Source: Elusimicrobiota bacterium (lineage in GTDB: Bacteria > Elusimicrobiota > Elusimicrobia > FEN-1173). Taken from it: 64,000 nucleotides of DNA. The notes beneath the pieces were generated by a model, which worked only from the letters and a program-made list of their open reading frames with translations, had not been told where the DNA came from and did not search any database. This document shows positions 27,719 to 37,619 of the stretch, piece by piece; position 1 is the first letter of the stretch; every line of letters starts with the position of its first letter. The stretch spans positions 2,232,001-2,296,000 of the forward strand of contig JADKHR010000001.1 of the NCBI GenBank assembly GCA_016721625.1. The letters are read 5' to 3'. The translations under genes were made by a program, and so were the position numbers.

Positions 27719-28620
27719 GGAAAGGACTTCGGCTGGGCGTCGATTTGGGCGGGACCCAGGTCAAAATGGCGTTGGTCAATGAGCGGGGGCGCATCCTAGA
27801 ACGGATCCAGGTCTCCACCGTCAAGGATCCCCGCTCTCTGGTCCGCGCGCTCGCCGCGGCGGCGGAACCGTGGGGCTCCCGTTCACTGCTCGGAACCGGG
27901 GTGGGGGTGGCGGGAAACGTGGATCCGGCCCGGGGCCTCGTCCGGTTCGCGCCCAACCTCGGCTGGAAAAATCTCCGCCTGGCCGACCTTTTCCGGCAGG
28001 CGGGGTTCCCCTCCCCGGTGGTTTTGGACAACGACGCCACCGCGGCCGCCTGGGGGGCGCACCATTTGGAGTTCGGCGGCAAAACCCGGAACCTGATCGT
28101 TCTGACCCTGGGCACGGGCGTGGGGGGCGGACTTATTTTTGACGGCCGGCTCTATCGCGGATCGTCGGGCACGGCGGGGGAAGTGGGGCATCTGACCGTG
28201 GAGGCGGGCGGGGAACCCTGCCCCTGCGGCCACCGGGGGTGCCTGGAGGCCTATGCGGGGGGCGCCTCTCTTGTTCGTTGGGCGCGGCGGGCCTATGCGA
28301 AAAAGGGCCGCGTCGTGGATCCGCTGAATCCAAAGATTCTTTACGATCGAGCCCTCCGGGGCGATTCCGTGGCTCGTGCCGCTTGGCGGCGGGCGGCCGG
28401 GGCGCTGGGAACGGCGTTGACGGGGCTCGTGAACGTTCTCAATCCCGACACCCTTCTCCTGACCGGGGGAGTGGCCCGGGCGGCGCGGCTCTTTTTGCCG
28501 GAAGCGACGCGCGTGATGAAAAAGAACGCCTTCAAAACCCCCGCGCGGGCCGTCCGTGTTCTGGTTTCAAAACGCATGGAAGATCTGGGCGTCGTCGGCT
28601 CCGCGTTATTGGTGGAGTGA
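27715..28620 (+). CDS. ROK-family sugar kinase (glucokinase-like)
   Basis: 301-residue ATP-dependent kinase of the ROK family, most likely glucokinase. The phosphate-binding loop is GVDLGGTQVKMALV, and the sugar-binding and catalytic region has VVLDNDATAAAWGAH with the catalytic Asp. The ROK zinc motif CPCGHRGCLEAY is intact, and the second nucleotide motif is LLLTGGVARAA. Such kinases can also act on N-acetylglucosamine or N-acetylmannosamine; with lptD and the nucleotide-sugar genes just downstream, a role in envelope sugar supply is possible but not shown. ATG 27715 overlaps the folC stop. Confidence 0.9.
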   Translation: MRKGLRLGVDLGGTQVKMALVNERGRILERIQVSTVKDPRSLVRALAAAAEPWGSRSLLGTGVGVAGNVDPARGLVRFAPNLGWKNLRLADLFRQAGFPSPVVLDNDATAAAWGAHHLEFGGKTRNLIVLTLGTGVGGGLIFDGRLYRGSSGTAGEVGHLTVEAGGEPCPCGHRGCLEAYAGGASLVRWARRAYAKKGRVVDPLNPKILYDRALRGDSVARAAWRRAAGALGTALTGLVNVLNPDTLLLTGGVARAARLFLPEATRVMKKNAFKTPARAVRVLVSKRMEDLGVVGSALLVE

Positions 28621-28624
28621 GAGC

Positions 28625-30795
28625 GTGTACCGTTTGGGTCGCTGGCCGCCTCCCGTAGGTCCCTGGACGTGGGGTGGGTTGGGGGGAATCTCGCTCTTGG
28701 TCTTGGCGGCACCGATTCTTTTCGCCCAAGAGATCGTTCCTTCCACGGCGGCGTCGGCTTTGGATCTTCCCGCTCCGTCCACGCTCTCCACGGCGACTTT
28801 GAACTGCGATTTTCTGGAGTACCGCTCCACCGACAACGCGGTCTTGGCCCAAGGACACGCGGTTCTTCTGTCCAGCGGAACCCGGATGGAGGCGGACACC
28901 CTCACTCTTTATTTGTCCAGCCATGTGGCGGAGGCCCAGGGCCATGTATACCTGGAGGATCGGGACTTGGCCGTCCTTTCCGATGGGATCGGCTACAACT
29001 GGGAGGCCTCCACAGGGGTCCTTCAAAACATCTTCATTCAGCAGGGACCTTGGCGCGTGTGGGGCCGACGGATGGAACGATTGAGCCCCGAGCTCTACCG
29101 CATCGACCGCGCCGCCTTTACGAGTTGCGAGCTCAACCCGCCCCATTTCCATTTCCGAGGAGGGTCGGCCCTTTTTCGGGTCAAAAAGAGGGTCACCGTG
29201 AGCCATATCCGCGCCGCCGCCGAAAACACGCCGATCTTTTATTTGCCGTTTTACACCCATTCCTTGGAAGACCACCGATGGACCTACACGGTGGATCCCG
29301 GCAACAGCGCTCGGAACGGCTATTTCGCGAAAAACGTTTTCACCTATCCGGTGGGCGGTTACTCCCGGGCGAAATTGATGTGGGATTATTACTCCGAGGC
29401 CGGCAATGGGTTCGGCGCCGAGTTCACTTATTCCACGGCGAGCGTGCGGGGGTCCCTATCGGGTTACCAAATTAATGACCGGATCGACGGGACCCGGCGC
29501 TGGAACATTCGGGCGGCCCATTGGCAACAGTTGAATTCCCGGTGGCAGGTTCAATCTCATGTGGCCATGCAGAGCGACCAGGACGTGAACAACGAATATC
29601 TCGGGGACGATGTTCAGCGCACCCGCCAGTTGGGGGAGTCGGACCTGGCTCTGACGCACGCGGCGTCCTGGTACACGGCGCGCATTTTCAGCTCCCACGA
29701 CCGCGCGTTGGACCCGACCCAAAATCGATATGTCACCTCTCAAACGATCCTTCCCCAAATCGGATTTCAAACCAGGGCGTTGAAACTCGGGAAATCCAAC
29801 GCCTATTTCAATTTCAACGGGAATTTTCGAAACCAATACGACCGTCCGGAAGCCAACCCTCCGAACACGGACCCGATCCTGCCGGGAAAGGATTCCTACC
29901 GGCAATTCGCGGACGGGTTGGGCCGGCTCAGTTGGCGGTTGCCTTTGACCAAAAACATTTCACTGGAACCGACGGCCGCTATTTCGGAAAGCTGGCAATC
30001 CGACCAGGAAACGGCCACCGAATTCATTCCCGATGACGTGACCATCGGCAAGGGGTCCACCGGGCTGAATTTGCGCCAGAGGGTGACGCCGTCTTTGGAT
30101 TTTGATTTATCCCATCTCTACCGCGTGCGGTGGGAACCGAACAGTTTCACGCGCGATCGCACGGCCGCCGATCAAGGCTTGGAACAAAACGGAATGAACT
30201 TTTTCGCCTCTTATCGCCCGTCTTCGGCCCTGTGGGGGCGCGCCGGCACTTTTTATGATTTTCGGGATTCGCCTTCGCTCGGCTACACCACCCCCCGCCA
30301 GCGCTTCACGCCCCCGTCCATCGAGGTCGGGGTCAAACCGCGGCGATGGTTTTCGGCCTCCGCCCGGGAAACGGTTCAACTTTATCCGGCGCGAAAGCCC
30401 CAATCCACCCTGTTTGATTTCAAGTTGGGGCCCGACGAGATGGCCTTTTTTTCAACCGGCTTTAGCTATAATGTGGGACGCTCGGGCGAGCTCGATGTCA
30501 ACCATGGAGCGGCGTTTCAGCTCACCCCCGGATGGTGGCTGTCCGGCGACCTGCACTACACGGCCATGGGTCCCGGCGGAATTCAATACAACAAAACCGA
30601 ATTTAAGGAGAAAAATCTGGTGGTCCGGCGCGATTTGCACTGTTGGGTCCTGCGCGCGACCTACCGGGAACGGCCGGGCGTCAACGAAATCTACTTTCGC
30701 CTGGACTTGAAAACCAACATGGAACTTCGAAAAAGCAGGGCGAGATCGACGAAAAACAGTTCTACCCCGGTCGGGATACCCGCGGGGACGATTAG
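28625..30795 (+). CDS. lptD: LptD-like LPS-assembly outer-membrane protein (frameshift near the 3' end)
   Basis: About 724 residues; inserts lipopolysaccharide into the outer leaflet. GTG 28625 lies five bases after the ROK stop with a GGAG site, and begins a membrane/signal segment (GGISLLVLAAPILFAQE). Residues about 60-180 form the OstA/LptA-like jelly-roll (LNCDFLEYRSTDNAVLAQGH), followed by the long barrel domain rich in aromatic beta-strands. At 30730-30734 an A5 run needs one more A: the continuation then reads ELRKKQGEIDEKQF and stops at 30795, just ahead of the AGGAGG of the next gene. Without correction the frame runs wrongly to 31180 through rfbB. It is shorter than E. coli LptD, as usual in deep lineages. 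Confidence 0.85.
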
Positions 30796-30806
30796 GAGGA
30801 TTTCGC

Positions 30807-31841
30807 ATGAAGCTTTTAGTCACCGGCGGCGCCGGGTTTATCGGGTCTCATTTCGTGCGGTATTGGCTGGAGAACCATCCGGCGGATTCCGTCACGACCT
30901 TGGACAAGCTGACGTATGCCGGGAACCTCGACAACCTGGCGGGGGTCCTGAAATCCCCGCGCCATCGGTTCGTCCGGGGGGACATCGGCCATGCCCCGAC
31001 GGTGAAACGTCTTCTTCCCGGCATCGAGGCCGTCGTTCACTTCGCGGCGGAAACCCACGTCGACCGCTCCCTCTTGGACGCCGACCCGTTTCTTCAGACC
31101 AACGTCCAGGGGACCTACACGCTGGTCCACGCGGCGCGGGAGGCGGGCGTTCGGCGGTTTCTCCACGTGTCGACGGATGAAGTCTACGGGTCGGTCCCAA
31201 GGGGAAAATCCCGGGAAGACGCGTGGCTCCGTCCCACCAGCCCTTATGCCGCTTCCAAGGCCGCGTCGGACCTGGTGGTTCTCACCCAGTGGCTCACTCA
31301 CCAATATGGGGTGATCGTCACCCGGTGCACCAATAATTACGGCCCGCACCAACATCCGGAAAAGTTTTTGCCGCTCTTCATCACGAACGCCATCGATGGA
31401 ATTCCTTTGCCCCTGTACGGGAAAGGGCTGAACGTCCGCAATTGGATCCACGTCTTGGACCACTGCGAGGCCTTGGACCGCGTGTTGGCGCGCGGCCGGG
31501 CGGGGGAGATCTACAACATCGCGGGCCCGGGAGAGTTTAAGAACATCGACGTGGCCCGCCGTCTTTTGAAGCTCCTGGGCCGTCCGGCGGATCTGCTGAA
31601 TTTCGTCCAAGACCGCCCCGGCCACGACCTTCGCTACGCGCCGGACATCGCGAAAATCCGACGGGAACTGGGGTGGCGCCCCCGGCGCCCGTTCGAAGCC
31701 GGTCTGGTCGACATGTTGGATTGGTATCGCGCTCACGAAAACTGGTGGCGGCCCATCAAGACCCGGAAGGGGAGTTTTCAAAACTATTATAAAAAGCAAT
31801 ACGCCGCGCGCCTGGCTCGCCCAACGAAAGGAAAAATATGA
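30807..31841 (+). CDS. rfbB: dTDP-glucose 4,6-dehydratase-type NAD-dependent enzyme
   Basis: 344-residue extended short-chain dehydrogenase that makes dTDP-4-keto-6-deoxyglucose, an early step to rhamnose and other deoxysugars of surface polysaccharide. The NAD loop is TGGAGFIGSHF, the catalytic Asp-Glu pair lies in VSTDEVYGS, and the YxxxK motif is in YAASKAAS. The substrate loop CTNNYGPHQHPEKFLP is the family signature that favours RfbB over generic epimerases. An AGGAGG site precedes ATG 30807. It overlaps the ugd-like gene by four bases. The C-terminal extension is short and basic. Confidence 0.9.
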   Translation: MKLLVTGGAGFIGSHFVRYWLENHPADSVTTLDKLTYAGNLDNLAGVLKSPRHRFVRGDIGHAPTVKRLLPGIEAVVHFAAETHVDRSLLDADPFLQTNVQGTYTLVHAAREAGVRRFLHVSTDEVYGSVPRGKSREDAWLRPTSPYAASKAASDLVVLTQWLTHQYGVIVTRCTNNYGPHQHPEKFLPLFITNAIDGIPLPLYGKGLNVRNWIHVLDHCEALDRVLARGRAGEIYNIAGPGEFKNIDVARRLLKLLGRPADLLNFVQDRPGHDLRYAPDIAKIRRELGWRPRRPFEAGLVDMLDWYRAHENWWRPIKTRKGSFQNYYKKQYAARLARPTKGKI

Positions 31842-33154
31842 AAAGCAAAAACGTCGCGGTGGTGGGGAGCGGGTATGTGGGGCTCGTCACGGGAGCCTGT
31901 CTGGCGGAGATCGGGCATCACGTTTTGTGCGTCGATTCGGACAAGGGAAAAATCCAGACCCTAAAAAAGGGCGGACTTCCCATCTACGAGCCGGGCCTGG
32001 CCGAAGTCGTCGCCGCCAACCGCAAAGCCCGCCGGCTGAATTTCACCCACCGCTTGGAAGAGGCCATGAAGACCGCCGAATATGTGTTTATCGCCGTCAA
32101 CACGCCCCCGCTTCCGAACGGCGAGGCCGACCTCTCTTTTGTTGAAACCGTGGCCCGCCAGGTGGGGCACCTGCTTCGGCGCTACACGGTGATCGTGGAG
32201 AAATCCACCGTTCCGGTGAACACCGGCGACAAGGTCCGCCAGACGCTCTTGCTCCACGGAAAAAAAGACGTTCCCTTTGACGTGGTTTCTAATCCCGAAT
32301 TCCTTCGGGAAGGCACCGCGGTCCAGGATTTCATGAAACCCGACCGCATCGTGGTCGGCGTGGAATCGTCCCGCGCCGAAACCATGATGCGGGAACTCTA
32401 CGCCCCGCTCAAGGCGCCGGTGTTGGTGACGGACATCAAGAGCGCGGAGCTGATCAAGCACGCGTCGAATTCCTTTTTGGCCGCGAAAATCTCTTTCGCC
32501 AACGCCCTGGCCACGCTCTGCGACCGCGTGGGGGCGGACGTGACGCTGGTCACCCAGGGCATGGGGGCGGACCCCCGCATCGGCCCCGCCTTCCTGCGGG
32601 CCGGGATCGGCTATGGCGGATCTTGTTTTCCGAAAGACGTGAGCGCTTTCATCCATATGGCGGAAACCGCCGGCGTGGATTTCAAACTGCTCCGCGCGGT
32701 GCGGGAAATCAACGACCAAGCCAAGTTGTGGGCGGTGGACCGCCTGAAGAAATCCCTCTGGAACCTGCGCGGAAAAACCATCGCGGTCTGGGGCCTGGCG
32801 TTTAAACCCGACACCGACGATTTGCGGAACGCGCCCGCCTTGGACATCATTCGAGGCCTCCAAAACGAGGGCTGTCAGGTGAACGCCTACGATCCGGTCG
32901 CCATGACCAAGGCCCGGATCCAAATGAAAAATGTCCGGTTCTGCCGGGATCCCTACGATGCGGCCCGGGGCGCCGATGCCGTTTTGCTCGCCACCGAATG
33001 GAAAGAATTTCGCGACGTGAACCTCGCCAAGGTGAAATCACTTTTGCGGACCCCGGTCTTCCTCGACGGTCGAAACCTCTACGACCCCGCCGTCGTTTCC
33101 GCCCTGGGGTTCCAATACCATAGCGTCGGCCGCTCCGCCCCCTCCGGGTCCTGA
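31838..33154 (+). CDS. ugd: UDP-glucose 6-dehydrogenase family protein
   Basis: 438-residue enzyme of the UDP-glucose/GDP-mannose dehydrogenase family, oxidising UDP-glucose to UDP-glucuronate for surface glycans. The N-terminal NAD fold has GSGYVGLVTGACLAEIGHHV. The catalytic cysteine lies in GYGGSCFPKDVSAF, the central dimer helix follows, and the C-terminal UDP-binding domain contains WGLAFKPDTDDLRNAP. Length is normal. It is the last gene of the trpA-ugd run; a clear terminator lies 38 bases after the stop. UDP-glucose is the most likely substrate, but close relatives use other UDP-sugars. Confidence 0.93.
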   Translation: MKSKNVAVVGSGYVGLVTGACLAEIGHHVLCVDSDKGKIQTLKKGGLPIYEPGLAEVVAANRKARRLNFTHRLEEAMKTAEYVFIAVNTPPLPNGEADLSFVETVARQVGHLLRRYTVIVEKSTVPVNTGDKVRQTLLLHGKKDVPFDVVSNPEFLREGTAVQDFMKPDRIVVGVESSRAETMMRELYAPLKAPVLVTDIKSAELIKHASNSFLAAKISFANALATLCDRVGADVTLVTQGMGADPRIGPAFLRAGIGYGGSCFPKDVSAFIHMAETAGVDFKLLRAVREINDQAKLWAVDRLKKSLWNLRGKTIAVWGLAFKPDTDDLRNAPALDIIRGLQNEGCQVNAYDPVAMTKARIQMKNVRFCRDPYDAARGADAVLLATEWKEFRDVNLAKVKSLLRTPVFLDGRNLYDPAVVSALGFQYHSVGRSAPSGS

Positions 33155-33191
33155 TCGTCCGCTCCCTTTTTCTCACCCCTCCAAAATAAAG

Positions 33192-33213
33192 CATGACCCC
33201 CGTCATGTTTTTT
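33192..33213 (+). terminator. Rho-independent terminator after ugd
   Basis: CATGAC (33192-33197) pairs with GTCATG (33202-33207) around CCCC, followed by TTTTTT. It closes the long trpA-ugd transcription unit. Confidence 0.85.
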
Positions 33214-33223
33214 AGCCCATCAT

Positions 33224-33244
33224 TGTTACATTAAATTTACAACT
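33224..33244. promoter_or_regulatory. Upstream motif shared with 16321-16341
   Basis: TGTTACA, three bases, then AATTTACAACT, ending five bases before the -35 box of the promoter at 33250. The position suits an activator or a repressor site. Confidence 0.45.
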
Positions 33245-33249
33245 GATGA

Positions 33250-33279
33250 TTGACACCTTTCGCCGCATGGGAATATACT
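33250..33279 (+). promoter_or_regulatory. Strong sigma-70-type promoter
   Basis: A consensus TTGACA (33250-33255), an 18-base spacer and TATACT (33274-33279). It lies about 305 bases before the ThDP-enzyme gene, so the transcript has a long leader. Confidence 0.85.
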
Positions 33280-33584
33280 CTCCCTAACAAAAGGCCTCCC
33301 CCTGGGCAACGCGGGGGGACCGAGCGAAGGGCGCTGGGAGGCGTCCGGAGCATGGCCTCCCGAGTTCCTTTCCGAACGCCGAGAAACGTAGGGTCCGCGG
33401 TATCAAAACCGAGGACCAGGCCCGTCCGGATACCGACGCCACAGGCGCCGGGAGGTCAACACGTGTTGCGTTGCGACTACTGGGATCGACTCCATGGTTC
33501 GAAGACCGCCGCTGTCGCGGTGACGCCCTTTCCACCCCCCCCTTCTAGTTCCCCGATCTTTCCGTTGCTGGACGGGTTCCTTCC
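33280..33584 (+). other. Long structured 5' leader of unknown class
   Basis: No convincing coding frame lies between the promoter and the gene start. Visible potential stems include CCCCC with GGGGG near 33298-33317, and GGTCC (33391-33395) with GGACC (33413-33417), which encloses CGGT-ATCAAA-ACCG. GGTATC (33399-33404) and GATACC (33429-33434) could pair as a competing arrangement. GGCGT (33340-33344) and ACGCC (33376-33380) frame a further arm. I do not recognise a known riboswitch or T-box consensus. It could be a riboswitch, an attenuator or a separate small RNA ending before the gene. Confidence 0.45.
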
Positions 33585-35443
33585 ATGAAGGCGAAAATCT
33601 CAAATCCGGGTGAAGTTCCGCCGACCCTTTATCGGCGACGGAGTTCCGACTTCGTACCCGTCTCAACCAACGGGACGGCGTCCCCCGCTCCGACGGTGCC
33701 GGCGGCGGCCACCCTTCCGGCGGTCCAGGTCCTGCTGGCGTATTTGGAGCAGGAAGGGGTCGATACGATTTTCGGGCTTCCGGGGGGGCCCCTGATGCCG
33801 TTCTACGAGGCGCTTTTCGAGCGGGGGAAAATCCGGTCCATCATCGCCAAGCACGAAGAAGGCGCCGCTTTCATGGCCGACGGCTACGCGCGGGTGTCGG
33901 GGCGCCTCGGGGTCTGTTGCACCACCACCGGTCCCGGCGCCACCAACGCGCTGACGGGAATCGCTTGCGCTTACCGGGACTCCGTCCCCGTCCTCATCCT
34001 CACCGCCCAAGTGGCCTTGGCCGCTTTCGGCAAGGGGGCCGCCCAGGAGAGTTCCCCCTTGGGTATCGATATTGTGGATATGTTCAAAGACGTGACCAAA
34101 GCCAGCGTCATGCTGATGATGCCGGATAAAATCGCCGACATGACGCGCCACCTCCTCCGCACCGGGCTCACGGGCCGTTCCGGGCCGATCCATCTCAGTC
34201 TCCCGGCGGACATGATGAAAATTCAAGTTCCGGCGGACATTCGCCCCCCTACTCAATACCGCACCCCTCCCGAACTTTTTGATCGCCGATCCGTGAAAGA
34301 GGCGGCGAAATTGATTTTGCAAGCCAAGCGTCCGGTCCTCCTGGCGGGCTATGGGGTCCATCTGGCCCGGGCCTACAGTGAACTTCGGACGCTGGCCGAG
34401 CGGCTGAAGATTCCCGTGGCCACCACGCAAAAAGGGAAAGGCGTTTTTCCGGAAGATCATTTGCTCTCGCTGGGGGTTTTCGGTTTCGCGGGGTCGCCTC
34501 AAGCTGACGCCGTCCTCTTGTCCGACGAGACGGATCTCCTGCTCGGCGTCGGCACCAGTTTCGGCGAGCTGGCCACCCACGCCTGGGACCCGCGCGTCGG
34601 AGCAAACCGGCGGATCTTGCAGATTGATGTGGATCCCCACGAGATCGGAAAAAACTATCCCGTGGATGTCAGTTTGGTCGGCAACGCTCTGCACGTGCTC
34701 AAGGAACTCAACTTTCAATTGGAGCGGGACATGCGGTGGTTGGATCAGGAGGCCGATTTCGGGCCTCGTTTGGCGGTGATTCGGGGCATGAAGGCCGCCA
34801 CGCCCCGGTTCCTGGACGCCAAGAAGATGACCGACGACTCTTTGCCCCTCTTCCCGCAGAGGGTCATCGCCGAAATGCAGAACGCCCTTCCTTCGGACAC
34901 GATTCTGTTCGTGGATATCGGAAACGTCATGGCCTGGGCGCTCCACTATTTCACGGTGCGGGAGCCGGGGGGATTCTTCATCAACATGGGGTTCGGGTCC
35001 ATGGGCCACGGCGTGGCGGCGGCCATCGGGGGAAAGATGGCGGCGAAGGACCGCCCCGTGGTCGCCCTGGTGGGCGACGCCGCTTTCGCCATGAACGGAA
35101 TGGAGGTTCACACCGCGGTTGAAAACGATATTCCTGTGATTTGGATCGTGATGAACAACGGGGCCATGGGATGGTGCATTTGGGCGAAACCCTCCAGTTC
35201 AAAGGCAAATTCTGCACCTCTCTTTTCAAACACCCGCTGAACGTGGCCCAGATCGCCGAGGCCGTCGGGGCCCAGGCGTTCCGGGTGGAGCGGGGCGGGG
35301 AACTCGAACAGGCGCTCCATCAAGCGCTTGAATCCGGACGTCCCACGGTCATCGACGTCCACATCTGTCCGGACGCCATCCCTCCCACCGGCATGCGCCT
35401 GGCCACCTTGGAGAGGTTTTTTTCTGGGAAGAACGACAAATGA
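33585..35443 (+). CDS. Acetolactate-synthase-like ThDP-dependent enzyme (frameshift at about 35170)
   Basis: About 619 residues once one G is added to the GGG run at 35168-35170. The order is: a 40-residue Pro/Ala-rich leader; the Pyr domain with the cofactor-activating Glu in KHEEGAAFMADGYARVSG; a central domain; and the PP domain with the ThDP-Mg motif GDAAFAMNGMEVHTAVE ending in NN. After the shift it continues MVHLGETLQFKGKF and ends FFSGKNDK. This fits the acetolactate synthase large-subunit superfamily, but sulfopyruvate decarboxylase, benzoylformate decarboxylase and similar enzymes share the fold. No regulatory small subunit or ilvC is adjacent. It has its own strong promoter and 305-base leader, suggesting individual regulation. 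Confidence 0.82.
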
Positions 35444-35624
35444 GGGACTTATCGCAAACCGCCGGGACCCTCCGCGATGAATCCGATGGTGGCCGGTCGG
35501 CCGAATCCCTTTTCACCGCCAATGGTTCGCGTGCGAATCGGCCCCAACACCGTTCCGCCTCAAAAAACCAGTCAAATTATGGGAGCCGCCGTTAAATGGT
35601 TCCGACCGTGGAGGGAAACCCAGA

Positions 35625-37196
35625 ATGGTAACCCGTAAACGATTCACCGGATTCCTTAAGTCTTTGAGGACAACCCGAATTTGTCGTCTCGCGGGGGCCT
35701 GTGGAATCTTCAGCGTGTTTGGACTGTTCCTGTTGCCCACGATTGGTTGGGCTAAGGGGGCCCCTCGGCGCGTGGTGGTCTGTGACGACAATATCGATCC
35801 GGGAACTTTGGATCCTCTTTATACCCTTTCAGAGAAAAAATGGACGCTTGTTTACCAGATGATGGAGGGCTTGGTGCGTTTTGACGCCGATGCGCACATC
35901 GTGCCTGTTCTCGCGGAATCCTGGGAACGGATCGATCCCCTCCGGTACCGTTTTCGTTTGCGTAAAAATGTGCGGTTTCACAACGGGGAAGAGTTTGACG
36001 CCGGAAGCGTTCAATACACCCTTCAAAAAATTCTTGATCCTGGTTCAAAATCTCCTCTTGCCGGAATTCTTTACACGATCGATAAAGTGGAGATCATCGA
36101 CCCGTACACGGTCGAAATTGTGACCAAGTTCCCAGACGGTCTTCTTCTTCGTCGTTTTGCGGGATTGCTGGTTTTTGTTCCTCCGATGGACTACGGCACC
36201 CGGGGTTCCGCCGCCTTTGCGAAAAGCCCGATCGGAACGGGTCCATTCAAGCTGAAGCGTTGGGTTTCGGGAAAGGAAATTGTTATGGAGAAAAATCCGG
36301 ATTACTGGGATCCCGCGCGTCCGAGCATTGATGAGTTGGTGATGCGGTTTCTTCCAAATGTCGACGACCAGCTGGCAGGCCTATTCGAAAGCACGGTGGA
36401 CATCATGACGGAATTGCCTGGAACGTACACCCTTAAGGTGGCGGAGAATCCTCTCACGCAGGTGGTGAAAAAAGAGGCTCTCTACGCCGTGGGAGGCCAT
36501 TTCAATACCGACATCCCCCCGTTTAACGACAAACGTGTCCGCCAGGCTGCTAATTATGCGTTAAATAAAGAGGAGTTCATCCGTTTCGATCTCCAGGGGA
36601 ACGGAGAGCCTGTGGCGACGTTGGCGACCCCTGGCCAGACGGGGTATGACACCCATCTTCAACCGTATCCGTTTGACCTCGCAAAAGCCAAAGCCCTTCT
36701 TCGCGAGGCGGGTATTGCGACCCCCGTGAAGGTGGATGTGTTCCTGGTTCCCTTTGTTGAACGGCCGGCCCGCATTGTTAAGAAACAATTGGATTTGGCG
36801 GGATTTGATGTCCGGCTTCATATATTTCCAGAGGGAGAAGCGGTGGAGGCCTTTAAAAAAGGAACGTGGAATTTCGGGATGTCCACCTTTCCATCTCCAA
36901 CGGCCCACGTGTCTTTTTCCGAGGGCCTCTTGTTCTACTCAAAATCTTTTTTCAGTATGCACCACGATCCCTCTTTTGATCAGGCGTTCGAGAAAGCCAC
37001 AATGGTCTTGGACCCTAAAGAAAGCGAACTTGCTTTTAAAAACCTTGAAAAGAGGGTTCACGATGAAGCCCTGGGCTTGTTCCTTTACCGACGCATTAAA
37101 ACCTATGGGGTTCGTCGGCGTGTCCTGTTTCGACCCTATCTTACGGGCATGCCCCACTTTGTGGACGCCGTTTCAATGTCGAACGAGGGACGGTGA
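35625..37196 (+). CDS. Family-5 extracellular solute-binding protein (peptide/nickel type), orphan
   Basis: 523-residue periplasmic or lipid-anchored receptor of the SBP_bac_5 family. A basic N-terminus and hydrophobic core (AGACGIFSVFGLFLLPTIGWA) form the signal peptide; no clear lipobox is seen. The family core includes LYTLSEKKWTLVYQMMEGLV, LAESWERIDPLRYRFRLRKN with FHNGEEFDAGSVQYTL, and GTGPFKLKRW. ABC permease and ATPase genes are absent. Instead it overlaps a small membrane-protein gene and is followed by an outer-membrane gene and a histidine kinase. It may serve as a sensor rather than a transporter, but this is inference from context. A GAGGGA ribosome site precedes ATG 35625. Confidence 0.88.
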   Translation: MVTRKRFTGFLKSLRTTRICRLAGACGIFSVFGLFLLPTIGWAKGAPRRVVVCDDNIDPGTLDPLYTLSEKKWTLVYQMMEGLVRFDADAHIVPVLAESWERIDPLRYRFRLRKNVRFHNGEEFDAGSVQYTLQKILDPGSKSPLAGILYTIDKVEIIDPYTVEIVTKFPDGLLLRRFAGLLVFVPPMDYGTRGSAAFAKSPIGTGPFKLKRWVSGKEIVMEKNPDYWDPARPSIDELVMRFLPNVDDQLAGLFESTVDIMTELPGTYTLKVAENPLTQVVKKEALYAVGGHFNTDIPPFNDKRVRQAANYALNKEEFIRFDLQGNGEPVATLATPGQTGYDTHLQPYPFDLAKAKALLREAGIATPVKVDVFLVPFVERPARIVKKQLDLAGFDVRLHIFPEGEAVEAFKKGTWNFGMSTFPSPTAHVSFSEGLLFYSKSFFSMHHDPSFDQAFEKATMVLDPKESELAFKNLEKRVHDEALGLFLYRRIKTYGVRRRVLFRPYLTGMPHFVDAVSMSNEGR

Positions 37197-37606
37197 CTCG
37201 GTTTCTTCGCTCCGGTATCCCGGTCTTGGTCTTCATCGCGGGGGCTTTCCATTTTTTACTCGTTGGGGCGACGGTCAAATTTTTTCGTCCTTCGAGGGCG
37301 GGGGAGGCTTCTCCAGGGGATGTATTCATCGACCCGGTTCGCCGGGGGCTTATGCTGTTCGTCCTCGGATCCGGATTTGTGGTCATGCTGAACGCGCGAA
37401 CCATTGCGGCGGGCGGGCCGTTGGCCGTCTCTCTGTGCTTCTTGCTCTCCTCGGTTTTTGCCTATCGTTGGTATGTCCAACTCTTTCAGTTTTCACGCTG
37501 TCTTCGTTTGGGGTCTTCCCGCTTTGTCCATCGGGTCATTGTTTTTACGTGCGGGTTCTCTTCCCTCGTCTACGGGTATACCGCCTTTGTCCTATTCGTT
37601 CAATAA
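37193..37606 (+). CDS. Small four-helix membrane protein of unknown function
   Basis: 137 residues with about four hydrophobic segments: PVLVFIAGAFHFLLVGATV, GLMLFVLGSGFVVMLNA, LAVSLCFLLSSVFAYRWYV and VIVFTCGFSSLVYGYTAFVL. GTG 37193 overlaps the stop of the solute-binding-protein gene by four bases. Coupled translation between a binding protein and a small membrane protein suggests that they act together. No family is recognised. It ends 13 bases before the outer-membrane gene. Confidence 0.7.
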   Translation: MTRFLRSGIPVLVFIAGAFHFLLVGATVKFFRPSRAGEASPGDVFIDPVRRGLMLFVLGSGFVVMLNARTIAAGGPLAVSLCFLLSSVFAYRWYVQLFQFSRCLRLGSSRFVHRVIVFTCGFSSLVYGYTAFVLFVQ

Positions 37607-37619
37607 GCCAGGAGGATTC

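Noticed and set aside
33391..33417. T-box antiterminator in the 33-kb leader
   Set aside because: The AGGGT and CCGCGG bases resemble part of the T-box motif, but the GGTGG-ACCGCG core and a terminator are missing.
33250..33588. Possible ORF of 112 residues
   Set aside because: It would begin inside the promoter at the -35 box, and its composition is Pro/Arg-rich with no family resemblance; the region is better read as a leader.
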